12,817 nucleotides of DNA from JANQPX01 sp039028235 (GTDB lineage: Bacteria; Pseudomonadota; Alphaproteobacteria; Geminicoccales; Geminicoccaceae): positions 1-12,817 of the forward strand of contig JBCCIN010000111.1 of NCBI GenBank assembly GCA_039028235.1, given 5' to 3'. Under the pieces are notes generated by a model, which was not told the DNA's origin, ran no database searches, and saw nothing but the letters and a program-made list of their open reading frames with translations. Shown piece after piece: positions 1 to 7,505 of the stretch. Within the stretch, counting starts at the first letter, position 1. Every line of letters begins with the position of its first letter. A program made the translations under genes and the position numbers.

Positions 1-563
1 GCGTTGTAGCCGCCAAGATAGACCAGTGCCTCCTGAATGCGCCGCTTACTGTCAAGCCAAAGGCTGGCCGGGGTCGCGACGATGCTGCCGTTAGCGGGCT
101 CAGATGATGCTTCGCGCTCGATGCCATTCGCTTCGTCGAGGCGGGCCTGTAGTTCACCAAGCTCGGCATTGATTTCGGGTAAACGGCCATTGACATCGGC
201 CATCTCCCGATCGATTTGCTCAAGGCGCTCATCGATGACTTCGATTTTCCGTTTTTCGGCCTGGGTGCCCTTGGACGGTCCCTCCTGAAGGGTGCGGCGC
301 TGCTGATCCAGCTCAGACGCCTCGACGGTAAGCCGAGACTTCAACATATCGGCTTCCTTCAGCTCGTTTTCGACCAGCCTGATCAAAAGCTCCAGCCGCA
401 TTTTGCCGCGATCGATGGTCGGGCTCTGCGACTGGTCGTCTTCAGTTGCAGCGACCTCATTTTCATCAGGCGACTGGCCACGCACCTCGGTCGCGAGGCC
501 GATCGGGCCGCCGAACAGCAGCGCGGAGATTCCGAAATATCTTAAGGCCTTTGCCGACGTCAT
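1..563 (-). CDS. Exported coiled-coil protein, C-terminus cut by window edge
   Basis: The gene reads leftward from an ATG at 563 and is open for 187 codons to the window edge, so its C-terminus is missing. A good ribosome binding site (GAGGG, about 7-8 bases upstream) supports the start. The first 30 residues have a basic start and a hydrophobic stretch (YFGISALLFGGPIGLA), which reads as a signal peptide. An acidic, low-complexity linker follows. Residues of about 55-150 are a charged heptad-like coiled coil rich in Glu, Arg, Leu and Gln. The last visible residues, IQEALVYLGGYNA, resemble the beginning of a peptidoglycan-binding (PG_binding_1) repeat, which usually continues with a D-G-x-x-G motif; that continuation is outside the window. 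The protein is probably periplasmic and may contact the cell wall. I do not recognise a named family. That the frame is coding rests on the signal peptide, coiled coil and ribosome binding site together. Confidence 0.72.
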   Translation of the reverse strand, partial: MTSAKALRYFGISALLFGGPIGLATEVRGQSPDENEVAATEDDQSQSPTIDRGKMRLELLIRLVENELKEADMLKSRLTVEASELDQQRRTLQEGPSKGTQAEKRKIEVIDERLEQIDREMADVNGRLPEINAELGELQARLDEANGIEREASSEPANGSIVATPASLWLDSKRRIQEALVYLGGYN

Positions 564-617
564 TCTCAATCCCTCAGACCTATCCCTGTTCCGCTCCAGC
601 TCAATCGGCGATGCCGC

Positions 618-646
618 GAACATGGCTGCGAAGCTTACTCCGTCAA
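618..646 (-). promoter_or_regulatory. Weak sigma70-like promoter candidate
   Basis: In the 111-base gap upstream of the exported coiled-coil gene, the minus strand carries TTGACG (641-646) and, 17 bases further on, ATGTTC (618-623). The -35 hexamer is good but the -10 hexamer is poor. It is listed only because the gap has no other candidate and the spacing is ideal. Confidence 0.2.
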
Positions 647-674
647 CGATCTCTGACGATATGGAACAAGCCTT

Positions 675-1127
675 TTAGCCGGTTTCGCGCCGTTGGAACA
701 GAATATTAGCGACGAAAGTCAAGACATCATCCCCGGATTGATCAGCGACCACACAGCGGAGCCTGGCAAGGCCCCGGTCCGGTTTGGATCGGCTGGGTCG
801 GGTTTCTATCACCTCGACCCGTGCGTCCAAGCGATCATTTGGGCGCACCGGCTTCAACCAGCGCAGCTCGTCCAGGCCAGGGGAGCCCATCGCCACCGAT
901 CGGCTGAGCAGGCCATCAACGAAAAGGCGCGTAAACACGCATGCGGTCTGCCATCCGCTGGCGATCAGACCGCCATAAATGGTCGCCGACGCCGCCTCGG
1001 GATCGATGTGGAACGGCTGGGGATCGTAGTCCTGAGCAAAGGCGATGATCTCCTCTTCGGAGAGCGAGCGACTGCCGAGCTCGAATATCTGCCCGGCCTC
1101 CAGATCCTCGAGAAAGAGCGTGCTCAT
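675..1127 (-). CDS. MaoC-like (R)-specific enoyl-CoA hydratase family protein
   Basis: This 150-residue single hot-dog-fold protein belongs to the MaoC/hydratase 2 family, whose members hydrate trans-2-enoyl-CoA or related acyl-CoA thioesters in the cytoplasm. The hallmark segment DYDPQPFHID supplies the catalytic Asp35 and His40, spaced five residues apart as in PhaJ (Asp31/His36). A Gly-rich helix segment (IYGGLIASGW) follows, and then the family's RPNDRL strand. The length is normal for single-domain MaoC proteins. I chose the ATG at 1127: an AGGA sits ten bases upstream, while an upstream in-frame TTG (1133) would leave only four bases. The gene diverges from the HAD hydrolase across 179 bases and precedes the coiled-coil gene by 111 bases on the same strand. 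Its substrate cannot be told. Proteins of this type often act in mesaconyl-CoA or fatty acyl-CoA metabolism; any link to the hydantoinase genes is only positional. Confidence 0.88.
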   Translation of the reverse strand: MSTLFLEDLEAGQIFELGSRSLSEEEIIAFAQDYDPQPFHIDPEAASATIYGGLIASGWQTACVFTRLFVDGLLSRSVAMGSPGLDELRWLKPVRPNDRLDARVEVIETRPSRSKPDRGLARLRCVVADQSGDDVLTFVANILFQRRETG

Positions 1128-1306
1128 GCGCAAGCGGTCCTTTCTTCATTCCGGTATGGTTCAGCAGCAAAGCTCTCACGAGTCGTACTGTGCGAGGCGA
1201 CCAAACGGCAAGGCCTCTGCGTCCATCAGCCTTCCTTGAAACGATAGTGCTTTACGCCTGCGAGAATTCCGACAGATTGAACAAGGGAAAGCAGGAGACA
1301 TGAGGC

Positions 1307-2020
1307 ATGGATAGCACGGCGGTCATGGCGTTGACCTTCGACGTATTCGGCACGGTGGTGGATTGGCGAAACAGCATTGCCCGGGAGGTCGAGGCGCGGC
1401 TCGCTGCCGAAGGTCATTCTGTCGATGGTCAGGCGTTCGCGCTCGCCTGGCGCGCCCGCTATCAGCCGTCAATGGAGGAGGTTCGTGCCGGGCGCCGGCC
1501 TTTCGTTAAGCTCGATGTGCTGCACCGGGAAAATCTCCTGGATGTCCTCGGAGAATTCGGCATTGACGGCTTGTCCGAGCCGGCCATCGATGGGCTCAAT
1601 CGCGCCTGGCACCGGCTCGATCCATGGCCGGACGTGACGGACGGCCTCGCCCGGCTGAAGCGACGGTTCATCATCGCCCCGCTTTCCAACGGCAATGTTT
1701 CCCTGATGGTCAATCTCGCCAGGCATGGGGGCCTTCCTTGGGATGTGATCCTGGGCGCCGAGATTGCAGGAGCCTATAAGCCGGACCCGGAGGCCTATCG
1801 GCGCGCCGTGTCGATGCTCGATCTCGATCCGGGCGAATGCCTGATGGTTGCAGCCCACAATGACGACCTCACAGCGGCGGCGGCCACCGGTATGAGGACC
1901 GCTTTTGTCGCAAGACCGGACGAGTACGGCCTGCGACAGACGAAGGATCTCGTCGCTGACGAGCGCGTCGACATAGCGGCCGAGAGCTTCGTCGATCTTG
2001 CGGAACAGCTTGGCGCATAA
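1307..2020 (+). CDS. HAD hydrolase, haloacid dehalogenase type II-like
   Basis: This cytoplasmic HAD-superfamily protein of 237 residues has the layout of L-2-haloacid dehalogenases, which hydrolyse a 2-halo acid through an aspartyl ester. Motif I is FDVFGTVVDW with nucleophile Asp12. The substrate-arginine position is Arg49 (AWRARY), motif II is LSNGN with Ser127-Asn128, motif III is AYKPDPEAY with Lys158 and Tyr164, and motif IV is AAHNDDL with Asp187. By my hand alignment to the Pseudomonas enzyme L-DEX, two pocket residues (Ser175 and Asn177) are Ala and His here. Many proteins annotated as type II dehalogenases share this AAHNDDL form and may act on other substrates. The ATG at 1307 is preceded by AGGAG at 1293-1297; an in-frame ATG at 1325 is possible but poorly spaced. 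It lies 65 bases before hyuA on the same strand and probably shares its transcript. Confidence 0.88.
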   Translation: MDSTAVMALTFDVFGTVVDWRNSIAREVEARLAAEGHSVDGQAFALAWRARYQPSMEEVRAGRRPFVKLDVLHRENLLDVLGEFGIDGLSEPAIDGLNRAWHRLDPWPDVTDGLARLKRRFIIAPLSNGNVSLMVNLARHGGLPWDVILGAEIAGAYKPDPEAYRRAVSMLDLDPGECLMVAAHNDDLTAAAATGMRTAFVARPDEYGLRQTKDLVADERVDIAAESFVDLAEQLGA

Positions 2021-2070
2021 GAAAAAGTGCCCTATCCGCATCATCTTGAGCTCGACGCGGCGAGCCAGCG

Positions 2071-2080
2071 AGGAAAGGAG
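2071..2080 (+). promoter_or_regulatory. Strong ribosome binding site deciding a GTG start (hyuA)
   Basis: AGGAAAGGAG ends five bases before the GTG at 2086. This supports GTG initiation, because the conserved ATP-binding DIGGTFTD motif begins only seven residues later and leaves no room for a downstream start. Confidence 0.75.
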
Positions 2081-2085
2081 ATCAC

Positions 2086-4173
2086 GTGAAGGCAAGGCTT
2101 GCGGTGGATATTGGTGGCACCTTTACCGATGTGGCGCTGGAACAGGGGGAGCGGCGCTGGACAGTAAAGACATTGACCACGCCGAAAGCACCCGCCGAGG
2201 GCGTGCTTCGCGGTATGAAGCAGGCGCTTCAGACCGCAAGACTCAGAGGCAGCGACGTCTCGCTGGTCATTCACGGAACGACGCTTGCCACCAATGCGAT
2301 CCTGGAGCGCAAGGGGGCCGTCACGGCACTGATCACCACCGAGGGTTTTCGTGACGTCCTGGACATCGGCTACGAGACGCGATTCGATCAATATGATCTG
2401 ATGCTTGAGAAGCCAAAGCCGCTGGTGCCGCGCGAGCGGCGCCTTCCTGTGGTGGAACGCGTCGACGTGCATGGTAGGGTGCTGGAGCCGTTCGACGAGG
2501 CATCTCTACTGTCGCACCTGCCGGTGCTCGATGCGCTTGGTGTCGAAAGTGTCGCGATCGGCTTTCTGCATTCTTATGCCAATCCCGAGCATGAGCGCCG
2601 TGCGGCGGAGATCCTGGGGCGGGAACGCCCGGATCTGGTTATCTCGCTCTCCTCCGAAGTCTGCCCTGAGATCCGCGAATATGAACGCTTCACCACCACA
2701 ACGGCGAATGCCTATGTCCGACCGTTGATGTCCACCTATCTCGGCGAGTTGGGTGAGCGCCTGGAAGCTGCCGACATCATCGCACCTGTCCTGCTGATGA
2801 CCTCCGGTGGCGGCCTTACCACCCTTGATACTGCGAGAGAATTTCCCATTCGCCTGGTCGAATCCGGCCCGGCCGGCGGCGCCATTCTGGCGAGCCAGGT
2901 GGCGGAATCACTGGGTCTCGATAAGGTCCTCTCGTTCGACATGGGTGGCACCACGGCGAAGATCTGTTTGATCGAGGATGGTGAGCCCGAAAGTGCGCGT
3001 GAGTTCGAGGTCGATCGTTCTGCGCGCTTCACCAAAGGGTCCGGTCTGCCCCTTCGCATCCCGGTGATCGAGATGGTCGAGATCGGCGCGGGTGGCGGCT
3101 CGATCGCTAGGCTCGATACGCTAGGACGCATTACCGTCGGCCCCGACAGTGCCGGCGCGGATCCGGGTCCGGCCGCGTACGACCAGGGTGGCGAGGCACC
3201 GACCGTAACCGATGCTGACGTCGTCCTGGGAAAGATCGATCCAGCCGCGTTCGCCGGCGGCAAGGTGTCGCTCGATTCTGGCCTGGCCGGCACCGCCATC
3301 GCACGCGTGATCGCGGAGCCCATGGGTCTTTCGGCTGAACTTGGCGCGTTCGGGGTGCAGGAGATGGTTGACGAGACCATGGCGAGCGTCGCCCGGGTGC
3401 ATACGGTCGAGCGCGGCAAGGTGGTGGCGGATCACAGCATGGTCGCCTTCGGCGGCGCTGCGCCGCTCCATGCTGCCAGGCTTGCGGCCAAGCTCGGGAT
3501 CGGACGTGTCGTGGTGCCGCCGGATGCCGGTGTCGGGTCCGCCATCGGCTTTTTGCGGGCGCCGATTGCCTATGAAGTGGTGCAAAGCCGGCATCAGCGC
3601 CTTCGCCATTTCGATGCCGAGGCCGTCAACGCTCTCTTTGGCGAAATGCGGGCGGAAGCTGAGGCCGTGGTGCGCCAAGGCGCTCCGGAGGCCGAGCTTG
3701 CCGAGACCAGGCTGGCCTATATGCGCTACTACGGCCAGGGGCACGAGGTCGTGGTCACGCTGCCTAATCGAGCCCTCACCGGAGAGGATGCCGAACTCCT
3801 GCAGCAACGCTTCGACGAGACCTACTGCCAGATCTATCGCCGTATCATTCCCAATGCCGAGGTCGAGATTCTGACATTCGGTCTCACTCTCGCCACCACC
3901 GGCGGAGAGGCAGCGCCGCTGGCGTCCTTCGCCACGAACGGAAAGGTAACGCCAAAAAGCCAAGGTACGCGTCCGCTGTTCGATGGCGACAGCGGCGAGG
4001 TCATTGAGGTCCCGACCTATTGGCGCGCCGATCTTGAGCCCGATGATCGGATCGACGGGCCGGCGCTGATTCAGGAGGAGCAGACTACGACCCTGGTCAC
4101 CGCCAACTTCACCGCGACGCTCGCGACGAACGGCGCCATCGTCATGCAGGCACGATCGGGAGAGGCCAGATGA
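2086..4173 (+). CDS. hyuA: Hydantoinase A / 5-oxoprolinase-type subunit
   Basis: This 695-residue protein is of normal length for HyuA, the ATP-binding subunit of N-methylhydantoinase, 5-oxoprolinase and acetone/acetophenone carboxylase enzymes. It has the actin-like ATPase fold of that family: the phosphate-1 loop DIGGTFTDVA at residues 8-17, the Hydant_A_N domain to about 190, the second glycine loop SGPAGG (260-265) and FDMGGTT (284-290), then EIGAGGGSIA (332-341) and the family block GADPGPAAYD (357-366). The C-terminal domain runs from about 500 to 690. Its role is to phosphorylate a lactam, imide or carbonyl substrate with ATP so that HyuB can open or carboxylate it. The GTG start is fixed by a strong ribosome binding site. 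Its last four bases overlap the hyuB start (ATGA). The family block usually reads PGPACY and has Ala for Cys here. The real substrate (hydantoin, oxoproline, ketone) cannot be read from sequence. Confidence 0.94.
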   Translation: MKARLAVDIGGTFTDVALEQGERRWTVKTLTTPKAPAEGVLRGMKQALQTARLRGSDVSLVIHGTTLATNAILERKGAVTALITTEGFRDVLDIGYETRFDQYDLMLEKPKPLVPRERRLPVVERVDVHGRVLEPFDEASLLSHLPVLDALGVESVAIGFLHSYANPEHERRAAEILGRERPDLVISLSSEVCPEIREYERFTTTTANAYVRPLMSTYLGELGERLEAADIIAPVLLMTSGGGLTTLDTAREFPIRLVESGPAGGAILASQVAESLGLDKVLSFDMGGTTAKICLIEDGEPESAREFEVDRSARFTKGSGLPLRIPVIEMVEIGAGGGSIARLDTLGRITVGPDSAGADPGPAAYDQGGEAPTVTDADVVLGKIDPAAFAGGKVSLDSGLAGTAIARVIAEPMGLSAELGAFGVQEMVDETMASVARVHTVERGKVVADHSMVAFGGAAPLHAARLAAKLGIGRVVVPPDAGVGSAIGFLRAPIAYEVVQSRHQRLRHFDAEAVNALFGEMRAEAEAVVRQGAPEAELAETRLAYMRYYGQGHEVVVTLPNRALTGEDAELLQQRFDETYCQIYRRIIPNAEVEILTFGLTLATTGGEAAPLASFATNGKVTPKSQGTRPLFDGDSGEVIEVPTYWRADLEPDDRIDGPALIQEEQTTTLVTANFTATLATNGAIVMQARSGEAR

Positions 4174-5819
4174 GCCAGGGCAAGCCAAGCCAAAGCGAAA
4201 AAATCCGGCTACAGGTGATGTGGCATCGGCTGATTGCCGTGGTCGAGGAGCAGGCGCAGGCACTCCTGCGCACCGCGTTCAGTCCGATCGTGCGCGAATG
4301 CGGCGATCTGTCGGCGGGCGTGTTCGATTTGAAGGGCCGGATGCTCGCCCAGGCGGTCACCGGGACGCCTGGTCACATCAACTCCATGGCGGCCGCGGTC
4401 GACCATTTTATCCGCTATTTCCCGCTCGAAAGCATGGCCGAGGGAGACGTCTACATCACCAACGATCCCTGGATGGGGACGGGTCATCTGAACGATTTCA
4501 CCCTGACTACACCCTGCTTTCGCCGGGGCGAGCTGGTGGCGCTCTTTTCCTGCACCTCACATCTGACCGACATCGGCGGCGTCGGCATGGGGCCGGACGG
4601 CACGGACGTCCACATGGAAGGCCTCTACATCCCGATGCTGAAGCTCGCAGATCGGGGCGAGATGAACGAGACCCTGCTCGCCATGATCCGGGCCAACACC
4701 CGCCAGCCGGTGGAGACCGAGGGTGACGTCTACTCGCTCGCAGCCTGCAACGACATCGGGTGCGAGCGTCTGGTCGAGATGATGGACGAGTTCGCGATCG
4801 ACGGTCTCGGACCGCTCGCCGACTATATCTGTGAGACGTCGGAAAGCGCCGTTCGCGCCGAAATCGACAAGCTGCCGGACGGCGTCTATCACAACAGCAT
4901 GCGCATCGACGGCTATGACGCGCCGGTCGATCTGGTCGCCGCCATGACCATCGAGGGTGATCATATCAGGGTCGACTATGAAGGCACGTCGCCGCTGCAA
5001 CGCCATGGCGTCAATGTGCCCGGCATCTACACGACGGCCTACAGCGCCTTCGGCATGGCGACCGCGATCGCGCCGGAGGTGCCGAACAATGCTGGCTCGC
5101 TCCTTCCTTACGAGGTGACAGCTCCGCTGGGCTCGATCCTGAACGCCCCCTATCCCGCCGCGGTCAATTCCCGGCATATCTCGGGGCAGATGCTGCCGGA
5201 CGTGGTGTTCGGCTGCCTCGCCCAGATCGTGCCGGATCGCGTGCCGGCGGAAGGGGCCTCTTGTCTTTGGAACCTCACGTTTCGCGGGCGGACGGATCGT
5301 GCTGCTAATGAGAGCAGGCTGTTTACGACCACCGTCGTCACCAATGGCGGCACCGGTGCCCGGCCAATCAAGGATGGTCTATCGGCAACGGCTTTTCCCA
5401 GTGGCGTGAAGGGGACGCCGGTGGAGATCAACGAAACACTTTGCCCGCTGATCTTCCACAAGAAGGAGTTCAGGCCGGATTCGGGTGGGGCAGGGCGTTT
5501 TCGCGGCGGGCTCGGTCAGAATATCGAGATCAGCTCGGCGATCGATGCCGACTTCGAGCTGCTCGCAGCGTTCGATCGTATCCAGAACCCGCCGCGCGGG
5601 CGCTTCGGTGGTGCGCCTGGCGATCATGGCTATGTAGGCCTGGCATCGGGAAAGGTCATGGCGGGGAAGGGTGTTCAGACCGTGCCGGCTGGCGAGCGTC
5701 TGGTGATCAGGACGCCAGGCGGCGGCGGTCACGGTGATCCCGAGACGCGCGATCCAGAAACGCATGCTGCGGATCAAGCAAGCGGTTTGGTCAGCGAGAG
5801 GAGCGGTGGTGCCGGCTGA
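4170..5819 (+). CDS. hyuB: Hydantoinase B / 5-oxoprolinase-type subunit
   Basis: This 549-residue protein is the second subunit of the ATP-dependent hydantoinase/oxoprolinase enzyme and would act with HyuA in the cytoplasm. The family motifs are present: RECGDLSAGVFD (42-53), TGTPGHI (64-70), ITNDPWMGTGHLND (96-109), the His-containing TSHLTDIGG (129-137), and later SRHISGQMLPDVV, SGGAGRFRGGLG and the terminal glycine-rich TPGGGGHGDP. The length is typical of bacterial HyuB. The ATG lies inside the hyuA stop (ATGA overlap), so translation is coupled and a stoichiometric complex is expected. No gene for a small gamma subunit, as in acetone carboxylase, lies in the 132 bases that follow, so hydrolysis rather than carboxylation seems the likelier reaction. 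The short C-terminal tail after the glycine-rich motif is not conserved-looking. Confidence 0.94.
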   Translation: MSQGKPSQSEKIRLQVMWHRLIAVVEEQAQALLRTAFSPIVRECGDLSAGVFDLKGRMLAQAVTGTPGHINSMAAAVDHFIRYFPLESMAEGDVYITNDPWMGTGHLNDFTLTTPCFRRGELVALFSCTSHLTDIGGVGMGPDGTDVHMEGLYIPMLKLADRGEMNETLLAMIRANTRQPVETEGDVYSLAACNDIGCERLVEMMDEFAIDGLGPLADYICETSESAVRAEIDKLPDGVYHNSMRIDGYDAPVDLVAAMTIEGDHIRVDYEGTSPLQRHGVNVPGIYTTAYSAFGMATAIAPEVPNNAGSLLPYEVTAPLGSILNAPYPAAVNSRHISGQMLPDVVFGCLAQIVPDRVPAEGASCLWNLTFRGRTDRAANESRLFTTTVVTNGGTGARPIKDGLSATAFPSGVKGTPVEINETLCPLIFHKKEFRPDSGGAGRFRGGLGQNIEISSAIDADFELLAAFDRIQNPPRGRFGGAPGDHGYVGLASGKVMAGKGVQTVPAGERLVIRTPGGGGHGDPETRDPETHAADQASGLVSERSGGAG

Positions 5820-5951
5820 GGGCCGCGAGCGCCCGATGACGGGCTGCAGGGCGGGCCGGTGTGCTTCGCCCGATACAGCCGATTTGAAACTGCTTTGTCA
5901 CAAATTTGCCACTCTCGACAGCGGGCATCGCGCCGGGCTAAGAGAACGCGC
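5820..5951. other. Intergenic gap between hyuB and cytidylyltransferase gene
   Basis: The gap is 132 bases. It includes an AT-richer stretch at about 5880-5912 containing the short palindrome TTTGT-C-ACAAA, which could be part of a promoter or operator for the downstream gene. I see no convincing -35/-10 pair and no strong terminator, only a short CCCG/CGGG hairpin near 5833-5846. An open frame starting at 5859 runs through it into the next gene but has no family similarity, so it is not taken as coding. Confidence 0.4.
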
Positions 5952-6725
5952 ATGAAAGCCCTTATTTTGAGCGCTGGACAGGGGTCGCGTCTGTTGCCCC
6001 TAACAGCCGATACGCCGAAATGCCTTCTGCCGATCGGATCGGCGAGCCTGATCGAATGGCAGCTGCAATCATTGATCGCCTGCGGTGTCGACGAAGTCGT
6101 GGTGGTGACCGGTTATGCCAGCGAGCAGGTCGTCAAGACGCTCGATCGCTGGCGGCGTCCCGGGCTGACCGTCAGGATCGTCTTCAATCCCTTCTACAAT
6201 GTCGCCGACAATCTCGCGAGCTGCTGGCTAGCGCGCCACGAGATGGATCGGGATTTTTTGATTCTGAACGGCGATACGCTGTTCGAGCCGGATGTGCTGA
6301 AAACGGTGCTCGCCAGCCCAACGGCACCGATCACCATCACGATCGACAGGAAGTCCTGCTACGATAGCGATGATATGAAGGTGCAGACCGACGGTGACCG
6401 GCTGATGGCGGTCGGCAAGAAACTGCCGGCTGATATCACCAATGGCGAGTCCATCGGGATGCTTCTGTTCCGAGAGAACGGGCCGGCCCTGTTCGCGGAT
6501 ATGCTCGATCAGTTCATGCATACGCCGGAGGGGCTGAAGACCTGGTATCTCCGCGTGATCGATCGTCTTGCCAAGACGGGCGTGGTCAAGGCGTCATCGA
6601 TCGAAGGCAAGAGCTGGGGTGAGGTCGATTTTCTCGAGGATCTGGAGCGTGCGCGCCAGATGGTGACCTCATGGTCCTTCGAGCTGCCGGGCTCCGACGA
6701 GGTTGCCTTAGCCTCGGGCTCTTAG
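5952..6725 (+). CDS. LicC-like cytidylyltransferase (NTP transferase family)
   Basis: This 257-residue enzyme has the sugar-phosphate nucleotidyltransferase fold. It would transfer a nucleotide, most likely CMP from CTP, to a small phosphorylated alcohol. The N-terminal signature is LSAGQGSRLLPLTADTPKCL, with the nucleotide loop at residues 8-13 and Lys23. The metal-binding Asp108 is in ILNGDTLFE. The segment FYNVADNLASCW (81-92), the YDSDDMKV strand and the C-terminal SWGEVDFLEDLERAR with its Glu/Asp pair are typical of the phosphocholine cytidylyltransferase (LicC) and inositol-phosphate cytidylyltransferase branch. I chose the ATG at 5952 because the signature starts there; the open frame extends 31 codons upstream without similarity. 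The ribosome binding site is weak (AAGAGA). Its end overlaps the end of the minus-strand nucleotidyltransferase gene by 18 bases. The acceptor is unknown; phosphocholine, phosphoglycerate and inositol phosphate are candidates. Next to the bCerS-like gene, a lipid head-group role is plausible. Confidence 0.85.
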   Translation: MKALILSAGQGSRLLPLTADTPKCLLPIGSASLIEWQLQSLIACGVDEVVVVTGYASEQVVKTLDRWRRPGLTVRIVFNPFYNVADNLASCWLARHEMDRDFLILNGDTLFEPDVLKTVLASPTAPITITIDRKSCYDSDDMKVQTDGDRLMAVGKKLPADITNGESIGMLLFRENGPALFADMLDQFMHTPEGLKTWYLRVIDRLAKTGVVKASSIEGKSWGEVDFLEDLERARQMVTSWSFELPGSDEVALASGS

Positions 6726-7505
6726 GATCGTCTCCGCAAGGTCAAGATCGCCTGGTTTGTCGACGTCGATCGCCGCTTCGGCAAAGGGCATGGCGACCAT
6801 GCCGATCGCAGCCCCAATTTTTTGCGACAGATGGCGTAGCGCGGTCTCCAGACTGAGCTGGCCGATCGCATAGCGCAACAGCGGGGCTACGCCGATCGCC
6901 CCGACCAGTCGCCAGGGGCGTTTCCGATGGCGTTCCATATCCTGCCAGAAATCGACGACTAGGCGCGCCTTCGGCGTGTTCATCAGAAACAGATTGCAGC
7001 CGCTGAAGCCCTTGCCCTTGAATCGATAGAAGGTGCGGATGGCGTCGGGATAGTGCGCGCGGATTATCTCGGCCTCGGCAAGCCCGATGACGAGGTCGGC
7101 ATCGGTTGGGGCGGCGTCGGCAAAATGCTCGACCATCGACGGCGTCAAGAGGGGATGGTCCGCAGTGGTCACCAGGAGCGGAAAGGCATCGTCTGACATG
7201 GTTTGCAAATGGTGGCCGACGCTTTCGCTGGGCGACGACTTCGGGGTCGCGAGCGTGATCCGACCGCACTCGATCTGTTCGCTCAGCGCCGGTCCGAGGC
7301 CATGCGCGGCAAGCGCCTTGTCGGTGCAAAGCACGATGTGTTCGATGGGGGGGGACGCAAAAAGCGTCTCGACCACACGCTCCAGCATCGGCGTCCCGTT
7401 GATCGGCACCAGCGCCTTATGAGGCAAGCCTGCCGCTGTGGCCACCGGATCGGTCGGTCCTCGGCTTCCGGCGAGAACCAGGGCGTGGCGAGGAGGCGCG
7501 TTCAA
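6708..7505 (-). CDS. MobA-like nucleotidyltransferase family protein
   Basis: This 265-residue protein has the MobA-like NTP transferase fold. The N-terminal nucleotide loop is LVLAGSRGPTDPVA (9-22), followed by the Lys30-containing HKALVPINGTPML. The metal-site Asp116 lies in VTTADHPLLTP, and the C-terminal motif IDVDKPGDLDLAE near residue 248 is the family's usual end. True MobA proteins (about 190 residues) are shorter and have a different loop, so it is unlikely to make molybdopterin dinucleotide; it more likely activates a small phosphate or carboxylate with CTP or GTP. The start is TTG at 7505. It overlaps the stop of the upstream GNAT gene (TTGA), no other start lies nearby in frame, and the family motif begins within ten residues. 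No ribosome binding site is visible, which suggests translation by coupling. It may correspond to the CDP-glycerate-forming step of ceramide head-group assembly, but this is inference. Confidence 0.82.
   Translation of the reverse strand: MNAPPRHALVLAGSRGPTDPVATAAGLPHKALVPINGTPMLERVVETLFASPPIEHIVLCTDKALAAHGLGPALSEQIECGRITLATPKSSPSESVGHHLQTMSDDAFPLLVTTADHPLLTPSMVEHFADAAPTDADLVIGLAEAEIIRAHYPDAIRTFYRFKGKGFSGCNLFLMNTPKARLVVDFWQDMERHRKRPWRLVGAIGVAPLLRYAIGQLSLETALRHLSQKIGAAIGMVAMPFAEAAIDVDKPGDLDLAETILRARG

Noticed and set aside
216..545. Plus-strand open frames of up to 109 codons in the first 700 bases
   Set aside because: They lie opposite a minus-strand frame with a signal peptide, coiled coil and ribosome binding site, and show no recognisable protein character.
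1128..1306. Promoter pairs in the MaoC/HAD divergent gap, such as TTGCCG with TACGAC on the minus strand and TTGAAA on the plus strand
   Set aside because: The partner hexamers are poor or the spacing is wrong. A divergent promoter must be here, but I cannot place it.
3121..4263. A 380-codon minus-strand open frame inside hyuA
   Set aside because: It is opposite a well-conserved HyuA. Its translation is rich in His, Arg and Gly with no motif, as expected for the antisense shadow of a GC-rich gene.
5833..5846. Short CCCG/CGGG hairpin after hyuB as a terminator
   Set aside because: The stem is about four pairs and no T tract follows.
5859..5951. A 31-codon upstream extension of the LicC-like protein
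   Set aside because: The nucleotidyltransferase signature begins at the ATG at 5952, and the upstream residues have no family similarity.
6708..7505. Reading the MobA-like protein as molybdenum cofactor guanylyltransferase (MobA)
   Set aside because: It is about 70 residues longer than MobA, has a different nucleotide loop, and has no molybdenum cofactor genes nearby.
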